Positions 19,596 to 29,065 of a stretch of DNA of 45,177 nt are shown here, piece by piece. The first letter of the stretch is position 1, and each line of letters begins with the position of its first letter. The stretch comes from Frankia canadensis (GTDB lineage Bacteria; Actinomycetota; Actinomycetes; Frankiales; Frankiaceae). The stretch lies in assembly GCF_900197875.1 (NCBI RefSeq), contig NZ_FZMO01000224.1, forward strand, positions 1-45,177, read 5' to 3'. Made by a program: the position numbers and the translations under genes. The notes under the pieces are model-generated. The model made no database searches, was not told the DNA's origin, and worked only from the letters and a program-made list of their open reading frames with translations.

Positions 19596-20441
19596 GTGGC
19601 GCGACGAGAACACGTCCAGATCAAGACGGCGGCGGAGATCGCCAAGATGCGAGTGGCCGGCCTGCTCGTCGCCAAGACGCTGGCCCGCCTGCGCGAAGCG
19701 GTCGCCCCCGGCGTCAGCACAGCGGATCTGGACGCCCTCGCCGAGAAGACGATCCGTGCCGACGGTGGCATCCCGTCGTTCAAGGGGTACGCCCAGCCGC
19801 CCTATCCGGCGTCGATCTGCAGCTCCGTGAACGACGAGGTGGTCCACGCGATCCCGTCCCGCAAGCGGGTGCTTCGCGAGGGTGACATCATCTCGATCGA
19901 CTGCGGCGCGATCGTGGACGGCTGGCACGGCGACGCGGCGATCACGGTCCCCGTCGGCGAGGTCGGGCCGGACGTCCTCGCCATGATCGAGACCTGTGAG
20001 GGCTCGCTGTGGGCGGGCCTGGCCGCGGCGCAGCTCGGTGGCCGGCTCACCGACATCAGCGCCGCGGTCGAGCGGCACATCAAGCCGCACGACTACGGCA
20101 TCGTCGACCACTACGGCGGGCACGGCATCGGCACCGAGATGCACCAGCCGCCGCACGTGCTCAACTACGGCCGGCCCGGTCGCGGCATCCGACTGGTCGA
20201 GGGCCTCGCGCTCGCCATCGAGCCGATGATCACGATGGGATCGGCGGACACGACGGTGCTGTCCGACGACTGGACCGTCGTTACCCGCGACGGCAGCCTC
20301 GCCGCCCACACCGAGCACTCGGTGGCGATCACGCATCGGGGCCCGTGGGTGCTGACCGAGCCGGACGGCGGGGTGGCCCGCCTCGCCGCGCTCGGCGTCG
20401 CCTGCGGCCAGCCCGCCGACGCCCCGACCGGCATCGCCTGA
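19596..20441 (+). CDS. map: Methionine aminopeptidase, type I
   Basis: A 281-residue enzyme that removes the N-terminal Met from new proteins. All five metal ligands are present: Asp102, Asp113, His176, Glu209 and Glu240, and the substrate-contacting His84 (EVVHAIP). Each is offset by exactly five from E. coli Map numbering. GTG start with GGGGCGAGAG upstream. There is a C-terminal extension of ~30 residues beyond the catalytic core. It sits after secY-adk in the usual actinobacterial order. Confidence 0.97.
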   Translation: MARREHVQIKTAAEIAKMRVAGLLVAKTLARLREAVAPGVSTADLDALAEKTIRADGGIPSFKGYAQPPYPASICSSVNDEVVHAIPSRKRVLREGDIISIDCGAIVDGWHGDAAITVPVGEVGPDVLAMIETCEGSLWAGLAAAQLGGRLTDISAAVERHIKPHDYGIVDHYGGHGIGTEMHQPPHVLNYGRPGRGIRLVEGLALAIEPMITMGSADTTVLSDDWTVVTRDGSLAAHTEHSVAITHRGPWVLTEPDGGVARLAALGVACGQPADAPTGIA

Positions 20442-20447
20442 GCCTGG

Positions 20448-20477
20448 TTGGCCCTTGACGACTGGGCCACGTACACT
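20448..20477 (+). promoter_or_regulatory. Candidate promoter of the infA-alpha operon
   Basis: TTGGCC (20448-20453), 18 bases, TACACT (20472-20477). TTGACG at 20455-20460 is a better -35 hexamer but would be only 11 bases from this -10. Transcription from here gives a leader of about 210 nt before infA with several small inverted repeats (GGTCAG/CTGACC at 20592-20607; TCCGGG/CCCGGA at 20616-20632). Confidence 0.5.
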
Positions 20478-20693
20478 CTTCAGTTGGCGGTCTTCTCACG
20501 CCGGTGTGCTCCACCGCGTCGATAGCAGTCCTGTTACGTGGCAGTTGCGGTCGGTGGCAGTGTGGTTGGTCGGTCGGGTCCCCTCAAGGGTGGTCAGGCC
20601 GCTGACCTGGGTTGTTCCGGGCTCGTCCCGGACCACTTGACCGGTCGCGGCCGAACCGCCGGCTCAGTCGTCGACGTCAGGACAGCGGAGGAC

Positions 20694-20915
20694 ATGCCGA
20701 AGAAGGACGGGGCCATCGAGATCGAGGGCCGAGTGGTGGAGCCGCTCCCGAACGCCATGTTCCGGGTGGAGCTCCAGAACGGTCATCGCGTTCTCGCCCA
20801 CATCAGCGGGAAGATGCGCCAGCACTACATCCGGATCCTGCCGGAGGACCGCGTCGTGGTCGAGCTCTCGCCCTACGACCTGTCCCGTGGTCGCATCGTC
20901 TACCGCTACAAGTAG
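20694..20915 (+). CDS. infA: Translation initiation factor IF-1
   Basis: A 73-residue single OB-fold protein that occupies the A site during initiation. The ATG at 20694 gives [20 protein letters not shown], the usual start; GCGGAGGA precedes it. [20 protein letters not shown] and the end block [11 protein letters not shown] are diagnostic. The frame is open upstream to 20538, but that part is leader sequence. First gene of the infA-rpmJ-rpsM-rpsK-rpsD-rpoA-rplQ operon. Confidence 0.98.
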   Translation: MPKKDGAIEIEGRVVEPLPNAMFRVELQNGHRVLAHISGKMRQHYIRILPEDRVVVELSPYDLSRGRIVYRYK

Positions 20916-21025
20916 TCGATAACCAGTAGTCGATCACCGCTCGGCGATCGCTACGCTGCATCCATCGCCCTACGTTCACCATCGCCACGCGCGGCCCGCG
21001 GCTGCGCAGGAGGTTCGCAACAGCC

Positions 21026-21139
21026 GTGAAGGTCAAGCCCAGCGTCAAGAAGATCTGTGACAAGTGCAAGGTGATCCGCCGCCACGGGCGTGTCATGGTC
21101 ATCTGCGACAACCTTCGTCACAAGCAGCGTCAGGGCTGA
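21026..21139 (+). CDS. rpmJ: 50S ribosomal protein L36, zinc-binding type
   Basis: A 37-residue protein starting from GTG at 21026, preceded by AGGAGG at 21009-21014. It reads [20 protein letters not shown] at its N-terminus, with zinc ligands Cys11, Cys14, Cys27 and His32, and ends HKQRQG. L36 is the smallest 50S protein and lies next to 23S domain interfaces. It sits between infA and rpsM as in most bacteria. The C+ form requires zinc. Confidence 0.97.
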   Translation: MKVKPSVKKICDKCKVIRRHGRVMVICDNLRHKQRQG

Positions 21140-21414
21140 GGACCTGGCAGGACCCGCACGGCCATACCCGGCCGAGCGGATCCCGACAGTAGTCCTGCTC
21201 CTGACGGGTGCCCCGCACCCGCTCACAAGCCGACGCGCGCGGCCCACGCGCCGTCGGCGCCGGGCCCGGTGCGAGGATCACCACCACCACGCGATGCCAG
21301 ACGTCCCGCGAGGGATGTTTCACCCCCGGTCGGAGGCCGGGGCCCGGCCGGCCCGTTCGCCGGCCGGGGCGGCATCGCCCGAGACCTCCGGTCGCAGGAA
21401 GGAAACATCGGTTC

Positions 21415-21795
21415 ATGGCACGCCTTTCCGGCGTCGACCTGCCCCGCGAAAAGCGGGTCGAGATCGCTCTGACCTACATCTTCGGGATCGGCCGCAGCCG
21501 CTCGCGAGACACCCTCGCCGCCACCGGGATCAACCCGGACACGCGGGTGCGGGATCTCAGCGAGGAGGAGATCGTCCGGCTGCGCGAGTGGATCGACGCG
21601 AACTACCGGGTCGAGGGTGACCTCAACCGGGAGATCAAGCAGGACATCCGCCGCAAGATGGAGATCGGCTGCTACCAGGGTCTCCGCCACCGGCGCAACC
21701 TGCCCGTCCACGGTCAGCGCACCCACACCAACGCGCGCACCCGCAAGGGCCCGCGCCGTGCCATCGCCGGCAAGAAGAAGGCCGGCAAGAAGTAG
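21415..21795 (+). CDS. rpsM: 30S ribosomal protein S13
   Basis: A 126-residue S13 starting [20 protein letters not shown] at the ATG at 21415, with AGGAAGGA upstream; the frame remains open to 21208 without homology. It contains the helix-two-turn-helix FGIGRSRS region and the basic C-terminal tail [20 protein letters not shown] that reaches P-site tRNA. A 275-base gap separates it from rpmJ, longer than usual in this operon. Confidence 0.98.
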   Translation: MARLSGVDLPREKRVEIALTYIFGIGRSRSRDTLAATGINPDTRVRDLSEEEIVRLREWIDANYRVEGDLNREIKQDIRRKMEIGCYQGLRHRRNLPVHGQRTHTNARTRKGPRRAIAGKKKAGKK

Positions 21796-21883
21796 TCAGG
21801 GTGCCCGGCGGGCCGGCCAGGTCCGCCCGCGGACGACCCCTGATCGACGACCTCGACCTCGCACACGGAGACCACACGCGAAG

Positions 21884-22288
21884 ATGCCTCCCAAGACGCG
21901 CGCAGCCGGCGCCAAGAAGGTCCGGCGCAAGGAAAAGAAGAACGTCGCCCACGGGCACGCTCACATCAAGAGCACGTTCAACAACACGATCGTCTCGATC
22001 ACCGACCCGACCGGGAACGTGATCTCCTGGGCCTCCGCCGGCCACGTCGGCTTCAAGGGCTCCCGCAAGTCGACCCCCTTCGCCGCGCAGATGGCCGCCG
22101 AGAACGCGGCGCGCAAGGCGCAGGAGCACGGCATGCGCAAGGTCGACGTGTTCGTGAAGGGCCCGGGCTCCGGCCGGGAGACCGCGATCCGCTCGCTGCA
22201 GGCGGCGGGCCTCGAGGTCGGGGCGATCCAGGATGTCACCCCGACCCCGCACAACGGCTGCCGTCCGCCGAAGCGGCGCAGGGTGTGA
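21884..22288 (+). CDS. rpsK: 30S ribosomal protein S11
   Basis: A 134-residue S11, located at the 30S platform near the E site. The ATG at 21884 gives [20 protein letters not shown]; the core has [19 protein letters not shown] and the C-terminal [15 protein letters not shown]. The frame is open upstream within rpsM but that part is a shadow. Typical length. Confidence 0.98.
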   Translation: MPPKTRAAGAKKVRRKEKKNVAHGHAHIKSTFNNTIVSITDPTGNVISWASAGHVGFKGSRKSTPFAAQMAAENAARKAQEHGMRKVDVFVKGPGSGRETAIRSLQAAGLEVGAIQDVTPTPHNGCRPPKRRRV

Positions 22289-22365
22289 CCATGCGACACG
22301 CCGACCCGGTCCGGGTCGCGGCGTCGCGCTCGAGTTCGCGCCAGGAAACGAGAGAGAAGGAATAG

Positions 22366-22995
22366 ATGGCCCGTTACACCGGCGCGGACTGCAAGCGTTG
22401 CCGCCGCGAGAAGACGAAGCTGTACCTCAAGGGCAGCAAGTGCGACACCCCGAAGTGCCCGATCGAGATCCGGCCCTACCCGCCGGGCGAGCACGGCCGG
22501 GGCCGCACCAAGGACTCCGAGTACCTGCTGCAGAAGCGTGAGAAGCAGAAGTGCGCCCGGATCTACGGCGTGCTCGAGAAGCAGTTCCGCGGCTACTACG
22601 ACGAGGCGAACCGCCGCGCCGGCAAGACCGGTGACGAGCTGCTGAAGATCCTCGAGTCGCGGCTCGACAACGTCGTCTACCGAGGCGGCTTCGCGCCGTC
22701 GCGGGACGCCGCCCGTCAGGCGGTGCGGCACGGCCACGTCCAGGTCAACGGGCGCAAGGTCGACATCCCGAGCTACCGGGTCAGCGAGAACGACATCGTC
22801 GAGATCACGCCGAAGGCGCGCGAGCTCACCCCGTTCGTCATCGCCCGGGAGACCGCGGGCCAGGGCCGGGCGGTCCCGGCCTGGATCGAGGCGATCCCGA
22901 GCCAGATGCGGATCCTGGTGCACTCGCTGCCGGCCCGGCAGGTGATCGACACGCAGGTCCAGGAGCAGCTGATCGTCGAGCTCTACTCCAAGTAG
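22366..22995 (+). CDS. rpsD: 30S ribosomal protein S4, zinc-binding type
   Basis: A 209-residue S4, primary 16S rRNA binder. The N-terminus carries Cys9, Cys12, Cys26 and Cys31, the zinc-binding (C+) form. The S4 RNA-binding domain follows: ESRLDNVVYRGGFAPSRDAA and VRHGHVQVNGRKVDIPSYRV. GAGAGAAGGAA precedes the ATG. The gene lies between rpsK and rpoA in the alpha operon. Confidence 0.98.
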   Translation: MARYTGADCKRCRREKTKLYLKGSKCDTPKCPIEIRPYPPGEHGRGRTKDSEYLLQKREKQKCARIYGVLEKQFRGYYDEANRRAGKTGDELLKILESRLDNVVYRGGFAPSRDAARQAVRHGHVQVNGRKVDIPSYRVSENDIVEITPKARELTPFVIARETAGQGRAVPAWIEAIPSQMRILVHSLPARQVIDTQVQEQLIVELYSK

Positions 22996-23238
22996 GTCTC
23001 GGCCGAGCGGCCACGGCCGGCCCGCCGCGACCTCGCGGTGGGCCGGTTCCGTCGTCCCGCCAGAGTGTCCCCGCAACGTGCCGCTTTCCGGTGGCGCCCG
23101 CGCGGAGGCACACTGGAGGGGCGTACGGGCGTAATCGCACGGACGGGACGGACCGATGTCCCGTCCGCCGGCTCCCCGGCGGGGAGCCAGCACCACACGG
23201 CGTCATATGGCGGGCGCCGTGGGCGGAAGGAATCCACC

Positions 23239-24288
23239 ATGCTGATCGCTCAGCGTCCCACCCTCGTCGAGGACCCGATCTCCGAGTTCCGGTCCCGGTT
23301 CGTGATCGAGCCGCTGGAGCCTGGTTTCGGCTACACCCTCGGCAACTCGCTGCGCCGGACCCTGCTGTCCTCCATCCCCGGCGCCTCGGTCACCAGCATC
23401 CGCGTCGACGGGGTGCTGCACGAGTTCTCCACCGTGCCCGGCGTCAAGGAGGACGTGACCGACCTGATCCTGAACCTCAAGGAACTGGTCGTCAGCTCCG
23501 ACAACGACGAGCCGACCGTGATGTACCTGCGCAAGCAGGGTCCCGGTGAGGTGACGGCGGCGGACATCGCCCCGCCGGCCGGCGTCGAGGTGCACAGCCC
23601 CGAGCTGCGCCTGGCGACCCTCAACGACAAGGGCAAGCTCGAGATCGAGCTGACCGTCGAGCGGGGCCGCGGCTACGTCAGCGCCGCCCAGAACAAGCAG
23701 GCCGGCCAGGAGATCGGGCGCATCCCGATCGACTCGATCTACTCGCCCGTGCTCAAGGTGACCTACAAGGTCGAGGCCACCCGCGTCGAGCAGCGCACCG
23801 ACTTCGACCGGCTCATCGTCGACGTCGAGACGAAGCCGTCGATCTCGCCGCGCGACGCGATGGCCAGCGCCGGCAAGACCCTCGTCGGCCTGTTCGGGCT
23901 GGCGCAGGAGCTCAACGCCGAGGCCGAGGGCGTCGACATCGGCCCGTCCGCCGCGGACGCGGCGCTGGCGGCCGACCTCGCCCTGCCGATCGAGGAGATG
24001 GACCTGACCGTCCGCTCCTACAACTGCCTCAAGCGCGAGGGCATCCACACGATCGGCGAGCTGGTCTCGCGCAGCGAGGCCGACCTGCTCGACATCCGCA
24101 ACTTCGGGCAGAAGTCGATCGACGAGGTCAAGACGAAGCTCGGCGCGATGGGTCTGCAGCTCAAGGACTCCCCGCCCGGATTCGACCCGCGCCAGGCCGT
24201 CGACACCTACGGCACCGACACCTACAACGCACCGTTCTCCGACCCGCACGACGACGGCGCGGAGTTCGTCGAGACCGAGCAGTACTGA
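23239..24288 (+). CDS. rpoA: RNA polymerase alpha subunit
   Basis: A 349-residue alpha subunit. The ATG at 23239 ([20 protein letters not shown]) has GGAAGGAA upstream; the open frame reaching back to 23038 lacks homology. The N-terminal domain (1 to ~235) dimerises and nucleates core assembly: [20 protein letters not shown] and [11 protein letters not shown] are diagnostic. After an Ala/Glu-rich linker the C-terminal domain (~255-320) has [20 protein letters not shown] and [16 protein letters not shown], which bind UP elements and regulators. A short acidic tail ends the protein. Confidence 0.98.
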   Translation: MLIAQRPTLVEDPISEFRSRFVIEPLEPGFGYTLGNSLRRTLLSSIPGASVTSIRVDGVLHEFSTVPGVKEDVTDLILNLKELVVSSDNDEPTVMYLRKQGPGEVTAADIAPPAGVEVHSPELRLATLNDKGKLEIELTVERGRGYVSAAQNKQAGQEIGRIPIDSIYSPVLKVTYKVEATRVEQRTDFDRLIVDVETKPSISPRDAMASAGKTLVGLFGLAQELNAEAEGVDIGPSAADAALAADLALPIEEMDLTVRSYNCLKREGIHTIGELVSRSEADLLDIRNFGQKSIDEVKTKLGAMGLQLKDSPPGFDPRQAVDTYGTDTYNAPFSDPHDDGAEFVETEQY

Positions 24289-24294
24289 CCAGCA

Positions 24295-24328
24295 CGAGGG
24301 CCCCCGCGGGCGACCGCGGGGGCCCTCG
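24295..24328 (+). terminator. Perfect 15-bp hairpin between rpoA and rplQ
   Basis: Bases 24295-24309 pair perfectly with 24314-24328 around a four-base GCGA loop, seven bases after the rpoA stop. The stem is almost entirely G:C. It has no T tract. Placed inside the alpha operon, it may be a partial terminator, an RNA-processing site, or the end of a transcript whose downstream gene rplQ has its own promoter. Confidence 0.85.
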
Positions 24329-24408
24329 ACGACCTCCGGTGGCGCACGCCGCCGTCCCTGTGGGCGGGCAGCCTGGCGGGACAGTGAAAGGAACGAGGAG
24401 CACTCATC

Positions 24409-25023
24409 ATGCCCACGCCAACCAAGGGCGCCCGGCTCGGCGGCAGCCCCGCACATGAGCGGCTGCTGCTGGCCAACCTCGCCACCGCGCTGTTCGAGCA
24501 CGGCGGCATCACCACCACCGAGGCGAAGGCGAAGCGGCTGCGGCCCTACGCCGAGCGGCTGGTGACCTTCGCCAAGCGCGGCGACCTGCACGCCCGTCGC
24601 CGGGTGATGCGCCAGGTGCGGGACAACTCGGTCGTGCACACGCTGTTCACCGAGATCGGCCCGCGGTACGCCAACCGCAGCGGTGGCTACACCCGGATCA
24701 TCAAGCTCGGCAACCGCAAGGGCGACAACGCGCCGCTGGCCCGCATCGAGCTCGTCGAGGCGCTGACCGTCGGCCAGCAGGCCGTCGGCGAGGCCGAGCG
24801 GGCGCGCGGCACCCGCTTCCAGGAGCGGCGCACCCCGACCGGTGCCACCGCCGAGGCCGCGGAGGACCTGGCCAAGGAGTCCCCGACCGCCGCCGCCGTG
24901 GCCGCGCAGGCCGCCGAGGCCGAGGCCGGGACCACGCGGGCCGCGGCCACCGAGCCCGAGGTGGCGACCGGGGCGGACGCGCCCGCGACCGACGAGCAGG
25001 GCTCGGGCGGCGCGAGCTCCTGA
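24409..25023 (+). CDS. rplQ: 50S ribosomal protein L17 with Ala-rich tail
   Basis: Residues 1 to ~120 are canonical L17: [42 protein letters not shown] and [21 protein letters not shown] tail of ~70 residues rich in Ala, Glu, Thr and Gly follows, making 204 residues against 127 in E. coli. Such tails are frequent in actinobacterial L17. L17 lies near the tunnel exit. It ends the alpha operon and is followed by a strong terminator hairpin. Confidence 0.97.
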   Translation: MPTPTKGARLGGSPAHERLLLANLATALFEHGGITTTEAKAKRLRPYAERLVTFAKRGDLHARRRVMRQVRDNSVVHTLFTEIGPRYANRSGGYTRIIKLGNRKGDNAPLARIELVEALTVGQQAVGEAERARGTRFQERRTPTGATAEAAEDLAKESPTAAAVAAQAAEAEAGTTRAAATEPEVATGADAPATDEQGSGGASS

Positions 25024-25063
25024 CCCGCTCGGCGGGGAAACACCCGCCGACGAGTAGATCGCT

Positions 25064-25099
25064 GAAGGCCCGCCGCCCCATGATGGGCGGCGGGCCTTC
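25064..25099 (+). terminator. Hairpin terminator after rplQ
   Basis: A perfect 15-bp stem, GAAGGCCCGCCGCCC (25064-25078) with its complement (25085-25099), around a six-base loop, 40 bases after the rplQ stop. It closes the alpha operon ahead of truA. Confidence 0.9.
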
Positions 25100-25186
25100 G
25101 ACGTTGCTGATCCCGGCCTCGACCCGCCGGGCCGCGTGGCCGTTGCGTCCACGGGATCCCTGTCCCATCGCCCGGGGGAGATGCAG

Positions 25187-26074
25187 ATGTCCGACGATGT
25201 GCGAGCCCGCCCGGACCCACCCCGCGCCCTGCCCGCGGTGGCGGGCACCGCCGGGGCGCTGGTGCGGCTGCGGCTGGACATCGCCTACGACGGCACCCCG
25301 TTCGCCGGCTGGGCCCGCCAGCCGGGCCGGCGGACCGTGCAGGGCGATGTGGAGGACGCGCTCATCCGGGTGGCCCGGCTCTCGGCGGTCCGACTGACGG
25401 TGGCCGGGCGCACCGACTCCGGTGTGCACGCCGTCGGACAGGTGGCGCACGTCGACCTGCCGGCCGAGGTTCCGCTCGGCGGGCTGGCGCGGCGGCTCAA
25501 CGGCGTGCTCGACCGGTCGATCCGGGTCACCGGCCTCGCGCCGGCGCCGGCCGGGTTCGACGCCCGCTTCTCCGCGCTGTCCCGCCGGTACGCCTACCGG
25601 ATCACCGACGCCGCCCACGGGGCCGAGCCGCTGCGCCGCTACGACACCCTGGCCTGGCCCCGGCCGCTCGACGTCGGCGCGATGGCGGCGGCGGCGCTGT
25701 TGCTGGTCGGCGAGCATGACTTCGCGGCCTTCTGCCGGCGCCGGGAGGGCGCGACGACCGTGCGGACGCTGCTGCGCCTGGACGTGTCCCGCCGCCGCCC
25801 GGACGGCGTGGTGGTGGCCGACGTCGAGGCCGACGCCTTCTGCCACTCGATGGTGCGCGCCCTCGTCGGCGGACTGCTGGCGGTCGGCGACGGGCGCCGG
25901 CCCGTCGGCTGGCCGGTGGCGGTGCTGCGCCGCGGGGTGCGGGACCCGGCGGTCACGGTCGCCCCGGCACACGGGCTCACGTTGATGGAGGTGCGCTACC
26001 CGCCGGACGCGGAGCTCGCCGCCCGGGCCGAGGTGACCCGGGCCGTACGCGTCCCCACCACCCCTTCCGGCTGA
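25187..26074 (+). CDS. truA: tRNA pseudouridine(38-40) synthase
   Basis: A 295-residue TruA that makes pseudouridine at positions 38-40 of the tRNA anticodon arm. The catalytic Asp77 lies in [10 protein letters not shown] (73-82). [19 protein letters not shown] near residue 28 and [16 protein letters not shown] near the C-terminus are family hallmarks. Start choice: GGGGAG ends at 25180, directly abutting the ATG at 25181, but is six bases from the ATG at 25187, which is preferred. It follows the rplQ terminator, as in many actinobacteria, and is convergent with the next gene. Confidence 0.96.
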   Translation: MSDDVRARPDPPRALPAVAGTAGALVRLRLDIAYDGTPFAGWARQPGRRTVQGDVEDALIRVARLSAVRLTVAGRTDSGVHAVGQVAHVDLPAEVPLGGLARRLNGVLDRSIRVTGLAPAPAGFDARFSALSRRYAYRITDAAHGAEPLRRYDTLAWPRPLDVGAMAAAALLLVGEHDFAAFCRRREGATTVRTLLRLDVSRRRPDGVVVADVEADAFCHSMVRALVGGLLAVGDGRRPVGWPVAVLRRGVRDPAVTVAPAHGLTLMEVRYPPDAELAARAEVTRAVRVPTTPSG

Positions 26075-26087
26075 TCCGTCCGGGCCG

Positions 26088-27815
26088 TCAGCGGCGTGGG
26101 CCGTGGCCGAGGACGGCGCGGTCGCCGATCGGCTCGGTGGCGAGGACCGCCAGGTCGTTCTGCGCGTTGCGCAGCGGCGTGTCGGCGGCCGCGCCCTGCG
26201 TGCCGTCGACGTAGGCCACCTGGGTGTAGATGAGGTAGTGGCCGCGGCTGATCGCGCCGCGCCAGGAGTTGTTCCCACCCGGCCCGGTGATCTGGGCGCC
26301 GGTCAGGGCGCCCGCCGGAATCGGCAGCGGCATGATGCCGCCGCGCCCCTGGTTGAGCACCTGCGCACCCTGGGTGGCCGTCGTGCTGGTGTCGAGGTTG
26401 AAGACGGTGGCGCCGACGAGCACCTGGCGCTCCCCCTGGCGCGGGTTGGTGAGGAACAGCGAGCGCACCACCTGCCGGCAGTGCGCCGCGGTGAACTGGG
26501 CCGCCAGATCGCCGGTCAGTTGTGGGCAGCCGGAGTCGAGCCGCTGCGCGATGCGGCGATAGCCGCGCGCGTTGACGTCGACGGACGCCTCGGGAAAGAA
26601 CTCGTTCGCGACGATCGGATCGGAGTCCGTGGTCACGCTGTCGAGGAAGTTCGGCGGAATCTGCGGCAGGGCCGCCGACGCGACCGGAGCGGGCGCCTGC
26701 CCCCCGTCGCCGCCTCCGCCTCCGCCCCGCAGCGCGACCACGGCCACGGCCGCGATGAGCAGCAGGACGGCACCGGCGACGACGACGAGCATCCGCCGCG
26801 GCCGCCGGGCGCGATCGCCGGACCGCCCGTCCTCGTGGTCCCCCTCGCCACTCCCGCCGCCACCGCCTCGCGGGGCGCCGTCGTCGAAGGCTCCACCGTC
26901 ATAGGCCCCACCGTCAGAGGCCCCACCGCCGAAGCGGCCATCCTTGCCGTAGCCGTCGTCGTCGAACCCGTCGTCGTCGAACCTGTCGTCGAACGGATCG
27001 TCGGTGCCGTCGTCCGGGGCAGTCTTCGCGCCGCGGCCGGTGGGCAGGGCGTCGAGGTCCGGGTCGTCGAATCCGTCGCCGCCGAAACCGCGTACCCGAG
27101 GTAGTGGAGTGATGTCGCCGGGGCCGCCGGGTTCACCCGACCAGCCGCGCAGGCGCCAGCCCTCGCCGGGCCGCGTCGGCCCGACCGGGTCGGGGCCGGT
27201 CGGCGGGTCGCCGTCGGCCATGCGTGAGGCCGGGCGCTCGTACCGGCCGGGCCATCCCGGGCCGGTCGCCGCCGCGGCGCGACCCGGGCCGGTGGGCGTG
27301 CGGCCAGGGCCCGCCGGAAGTCCCTGACCGGTCGGCGTCCGGCCGGGCCCGGCCGGTGTCCGGCCAGGGCCGGTCGGCATCGCCGAGGTGACGGGCAGGG
27401 GGGAGGTGGTCGGCGAGGCCACGGGCGCCGTGAACGCCCCGGTTGACCCGGGCGACGCCGGCCCGGACGGCCGCGGCGAACCCGGAGCGACCGGCGAACC
27501 CGCCGCGACCGGCTGGTCATCCGTGCCGGGCGGAACAGCCGACGACCCGCCGGCTGCCAGGGCCGCGCCGGGCCGCGGGGCGGGGTCGTCGCCGTCGTCC
27601 GGGGTGAGGTGGTCGAAGGAGAACGAGTAGGTCCGCGGGCCACCGAACAGCGGGTCGTCGGCGGGTGGCGTCCAGCCCTCGTAGGTGACGTGGCGGCCGC
27701 GCAGGTCGAGACCCGACGTCAGCGGGCCGCCGCGGGTGGCGGGGCTCGGCGTGTCGTCCGCGGGACCGCCGGACCCCGCGGGCTCCTCGTGTCCCCCGCC
27801 ATCCAATTCAGTCAT
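26088..27815 (-). CDS. Unknown single-pass membrane protein with long disordered N-terminal region
   Basis: A 575-residue protein from the ATG at 27815; the frame is open to 28031 but that part would run through the rplM promoter region. Residues 1-340 are low complexity: Pro/Gly/Thr-rich with repeated GPGRTP (149-177) and then Asp/Gly-rich (FDDDGFDDDGYG). An Arg cluster (335-341) precedes one transmembrane helix (342-362). After a Gly linker, about 200 ordered residues (380-575) follow, with Cys430 and Cys446 that could pair outside the cell. By the positive-inside rule the N-terminus is cytoplasmic. I do not recognise the outer domain. TATTCT seven bases before the ATG suggests a leaderless transcript. 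Confidence 0.8.
   Translation of the reverse strand: MTELDGGGHEEPAGSGGPADDTPSPATRGGPLTSGLDLRGRHVTYEGWTPPADDPLFGGPRTYSFSFDHLTPDDGDDPAPRPGAALAAGGSSAVPPGTDDQPVAAGSPVAPGSPRPSGPASPGSTGAFTAPVASPTTSPLPVTSAMPTGPGRTPAGPGRTPTGQGLPAGPGRTPTGPGRAAAATGPGWPGRYERPASRMADGDPPTGPDPVGPTRPGEGWRLRGWSGEPGGPGDITPLPRVRGFGGDGFDDPDLDALPTGRGAKTAPDDGTDDPFDDRFDDDGFDDDGYGKDGRFGGGASDGGAYDGGAFDDGAPRGGGGGSGEGDHEDGRSGDRARRPRRMLVVVAGAVLLLIAAVAVVALRGGGGGGDGGQAPAPVASAALPQIPPNFLDSVTTDSDPIVANEFFPEASVDVNARGYRRIAQRLDSGCPQLTGDLAAQFTAAHCRQVVRSLFLTNPRQGERQVLVGATVFNLDTSTTATQGAQVLNQGRGGIMPLPIPAGALTGAQITGPGGNNSWRGAISRGHYLIYTQVAYVDGTQGAAADTPLRNAQNDLAVLATEPIGDRAVLGHGPRR
27282..27371 (-). repeat. Imperfect coding repeats (GPGRTP units)
   Basis: The minus strand encodes GPGRTPA, GPGRTPT, GQGLPA, GPGRTPT, GPGRA in sequence within the membrane protein gene. 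A degenerate in-frame repeat in the disordered N-terminal region. Confidence 0.75.
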
Positions 27816-27822
27816 CTCGGTC

Positions 27823-27828
27823 AGAATA
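27823..27828 (-). promoter_or_regulatory. -10 box, probable leaderless start of membrane protein gene
   Basis: On the minus strand TATTCT is followed by seven bases and then the ATG at 27815. No ribosome binding site precedes the ATG. Transcription would begin at or next to the A of the start codon. Confidence 0.5.
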
Positions 27829-27911
27829 GCCAGCGCAGCTGGCTTGGCCAGTCCATCTGGGTGTCCTGGCGGTGGGGAGTCCGCCGCGCGCCGGGGGGAG
27901 TGCGCGCTGGT

Positions 27912-28009
27912 TACACTCAAGGTGGCGAGGTTCCGGAATGCCCGGCCAGGCGCTCCGCGCGTGGTGCGCGGTAGCCGGTCGGCGGTCAGCCTCCATCGCC
28001 TGGTAACCT
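27912..28009 (+). promoter_or_regulatory. Two candidate -10 boxes upstream of rplM
   Basis: CTGGTTACACTCAA (TACACT at 27912-27917) and CTGGTAACCTCAA (TAACCT at 28004-28009) are two similar -10 regions 92 bases apart. The second would give a leader of about 110 nt for rplM. Neither has an obvious -35 hexamer. Confidence 0.45.
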
Positions 28010-28123
28010 CAAAGACTGCTGCGCGTGACACGTTCCGTCTGCGCGCTCCACATTCTTGACGCGCCCAGCTCGCCGGCTACTCGGGAGCCGCCGGGCAGGC
28101 CGTCCGAACGAGAAGGCAGACCT

Positions 28124-28567
28124 GTGCGCACGTACCAGCCCAAGCCCGCGGACGTTCAGCGCGTGTGGCACGTCATTGATGCCACCGACGTGGTGCTCGG
28201 TCGGCTGGCGACCCAGGCCGCCAACCTGCTCCGGGGCAAGCACAAGGCGTACTACGCGCCCCACATCGACACCGGCGACTTCGTCGTCGTGATCAACGCC
28301 GGCAAGGTGGCGCTCAGCGGCAACAAGCGCGAGCAGGCGCAGTACCACCGCCACTCGGGCTTCCCAGGCGGTCTGCGCAGCACCTCCTACGGGGAGCTGC
28401 TCGACACGCGCCCGCAGGTCATCGTCGAGAAGGCGATCAAGGGCATGCTGCCGAAGAACAAGCTCGGCCGCGCCCAGGGCACCAAGCTGAAGGTCTACGC
28501 GGGTCCGACCCACCCGCACCAGGCCCAGCAGCCCACCCCGTTCGAGATCATCCAGGTCGCGCAGTAA
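28124..28567 (+). CDS. rplM: 50S ribosomal protein L13
   Basis: A 147-residue L13 beginning [20 protein letters not shown] from the GTG at 28124, with GAAGGCAGA upstream; the frame runs back to 28025 but without homology. [18 protein letters not shown] and the C-terminal [17 protein letters not shown] are diagnostic. L13 initiates 50S assembly. It pairs with rpsI downstream, the universal two-gene unit. Confidence 0.97.
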   Translation: MRTYQPKPADVQRVWHVIDATDVVLGRLATQAANLLRGKHKAYYAPHIDTGDFVVVINAGKVALSGNKREQAQYHRHSGFPGGLRSTSYGELLDTRPQVIVEKAIKGMLPKNKLGRAQGTKLKVYAGPTHPHQAQQPTPFEIIQVAQ

Positions 28568-28652
28568 CCGCGGACCTCCTCCGGCCGGCCGGCGGGCAGC
28601 GCCCGCGGGACCGGCTTTGGGAACCACGCATCAACCGAGGAAGGAACGCGAC

Positions 28653-29060
28653 GTGGCTGTCGTGACCGACGTACAGGGCAACCCCCGCGCCACCGGGCGG
28701 CGCAAGGAGGCGGTCGTCCGGGTTCGGCTGCTCCCGGGCACGGGGCAGTGGACGCTCAACGGGCGCTCCCTTGAGGAGTACTTCCCGAACAAGGTGCACC
28801 AGCAGCTCGTCAACGAGCCGCTGAAGGCGCTGGACCGGGCCGAGTCGTATGACATCGTCGCCCGGCTGCACGGCGGCGGCGTGTCCGGCCAGGCCGGCGC
28901 GCTGCGACTCGCCCTCGCCCGCGCGCTGACGCTGGCGGAGGAGGAGTCCCGGCCTACTCTGAAGAAGGCCGGCTTCCTGACCCGTGACGCCCGGGTCAAG
29001 GAGCGCAAGAAGTACGGCCTGAAGAAGGCCCGTAAGGCTCCGCAGTACAGCAAGCGTTGA
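28653..29060 (+). CDS. rpsI: 30S ribosomal protein S9
   Basis: A 135-residue S9 from the GTG at 28653, with GAGGAAGGAA upstream; a start at 28617 is in frame but lacks a site. It has [36 protein letters not shown] and the C-terminal end [11 protein letters not shown], whose last Arg contacts the P-site tRNA anticodon. Followed by a large hairpin. Confidence 0.97.
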   Translation: MAVVTDVQGNPRATGRRKEAVVRVRLLPGTGQWTLNGRSLEEYFPNKVHQQLVNEPLKALDRAESYDIVARLHGGGVSGQAGALRLALARALTLAEEESRPTLKKAGFLTRDARVKERKKYGLKKARKAPQYSKR

Positions 29061-29065
29061 TCCCG

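Noticed and set aside
20455-20477. TTGACG with TACACT as a consensus promoter for infA
   Set aside because: The spacing is 11 bases, too short for a sigma70-type pair; TTGGCC at 18 bases is preferred and TTGACG is noted only as an alternative.
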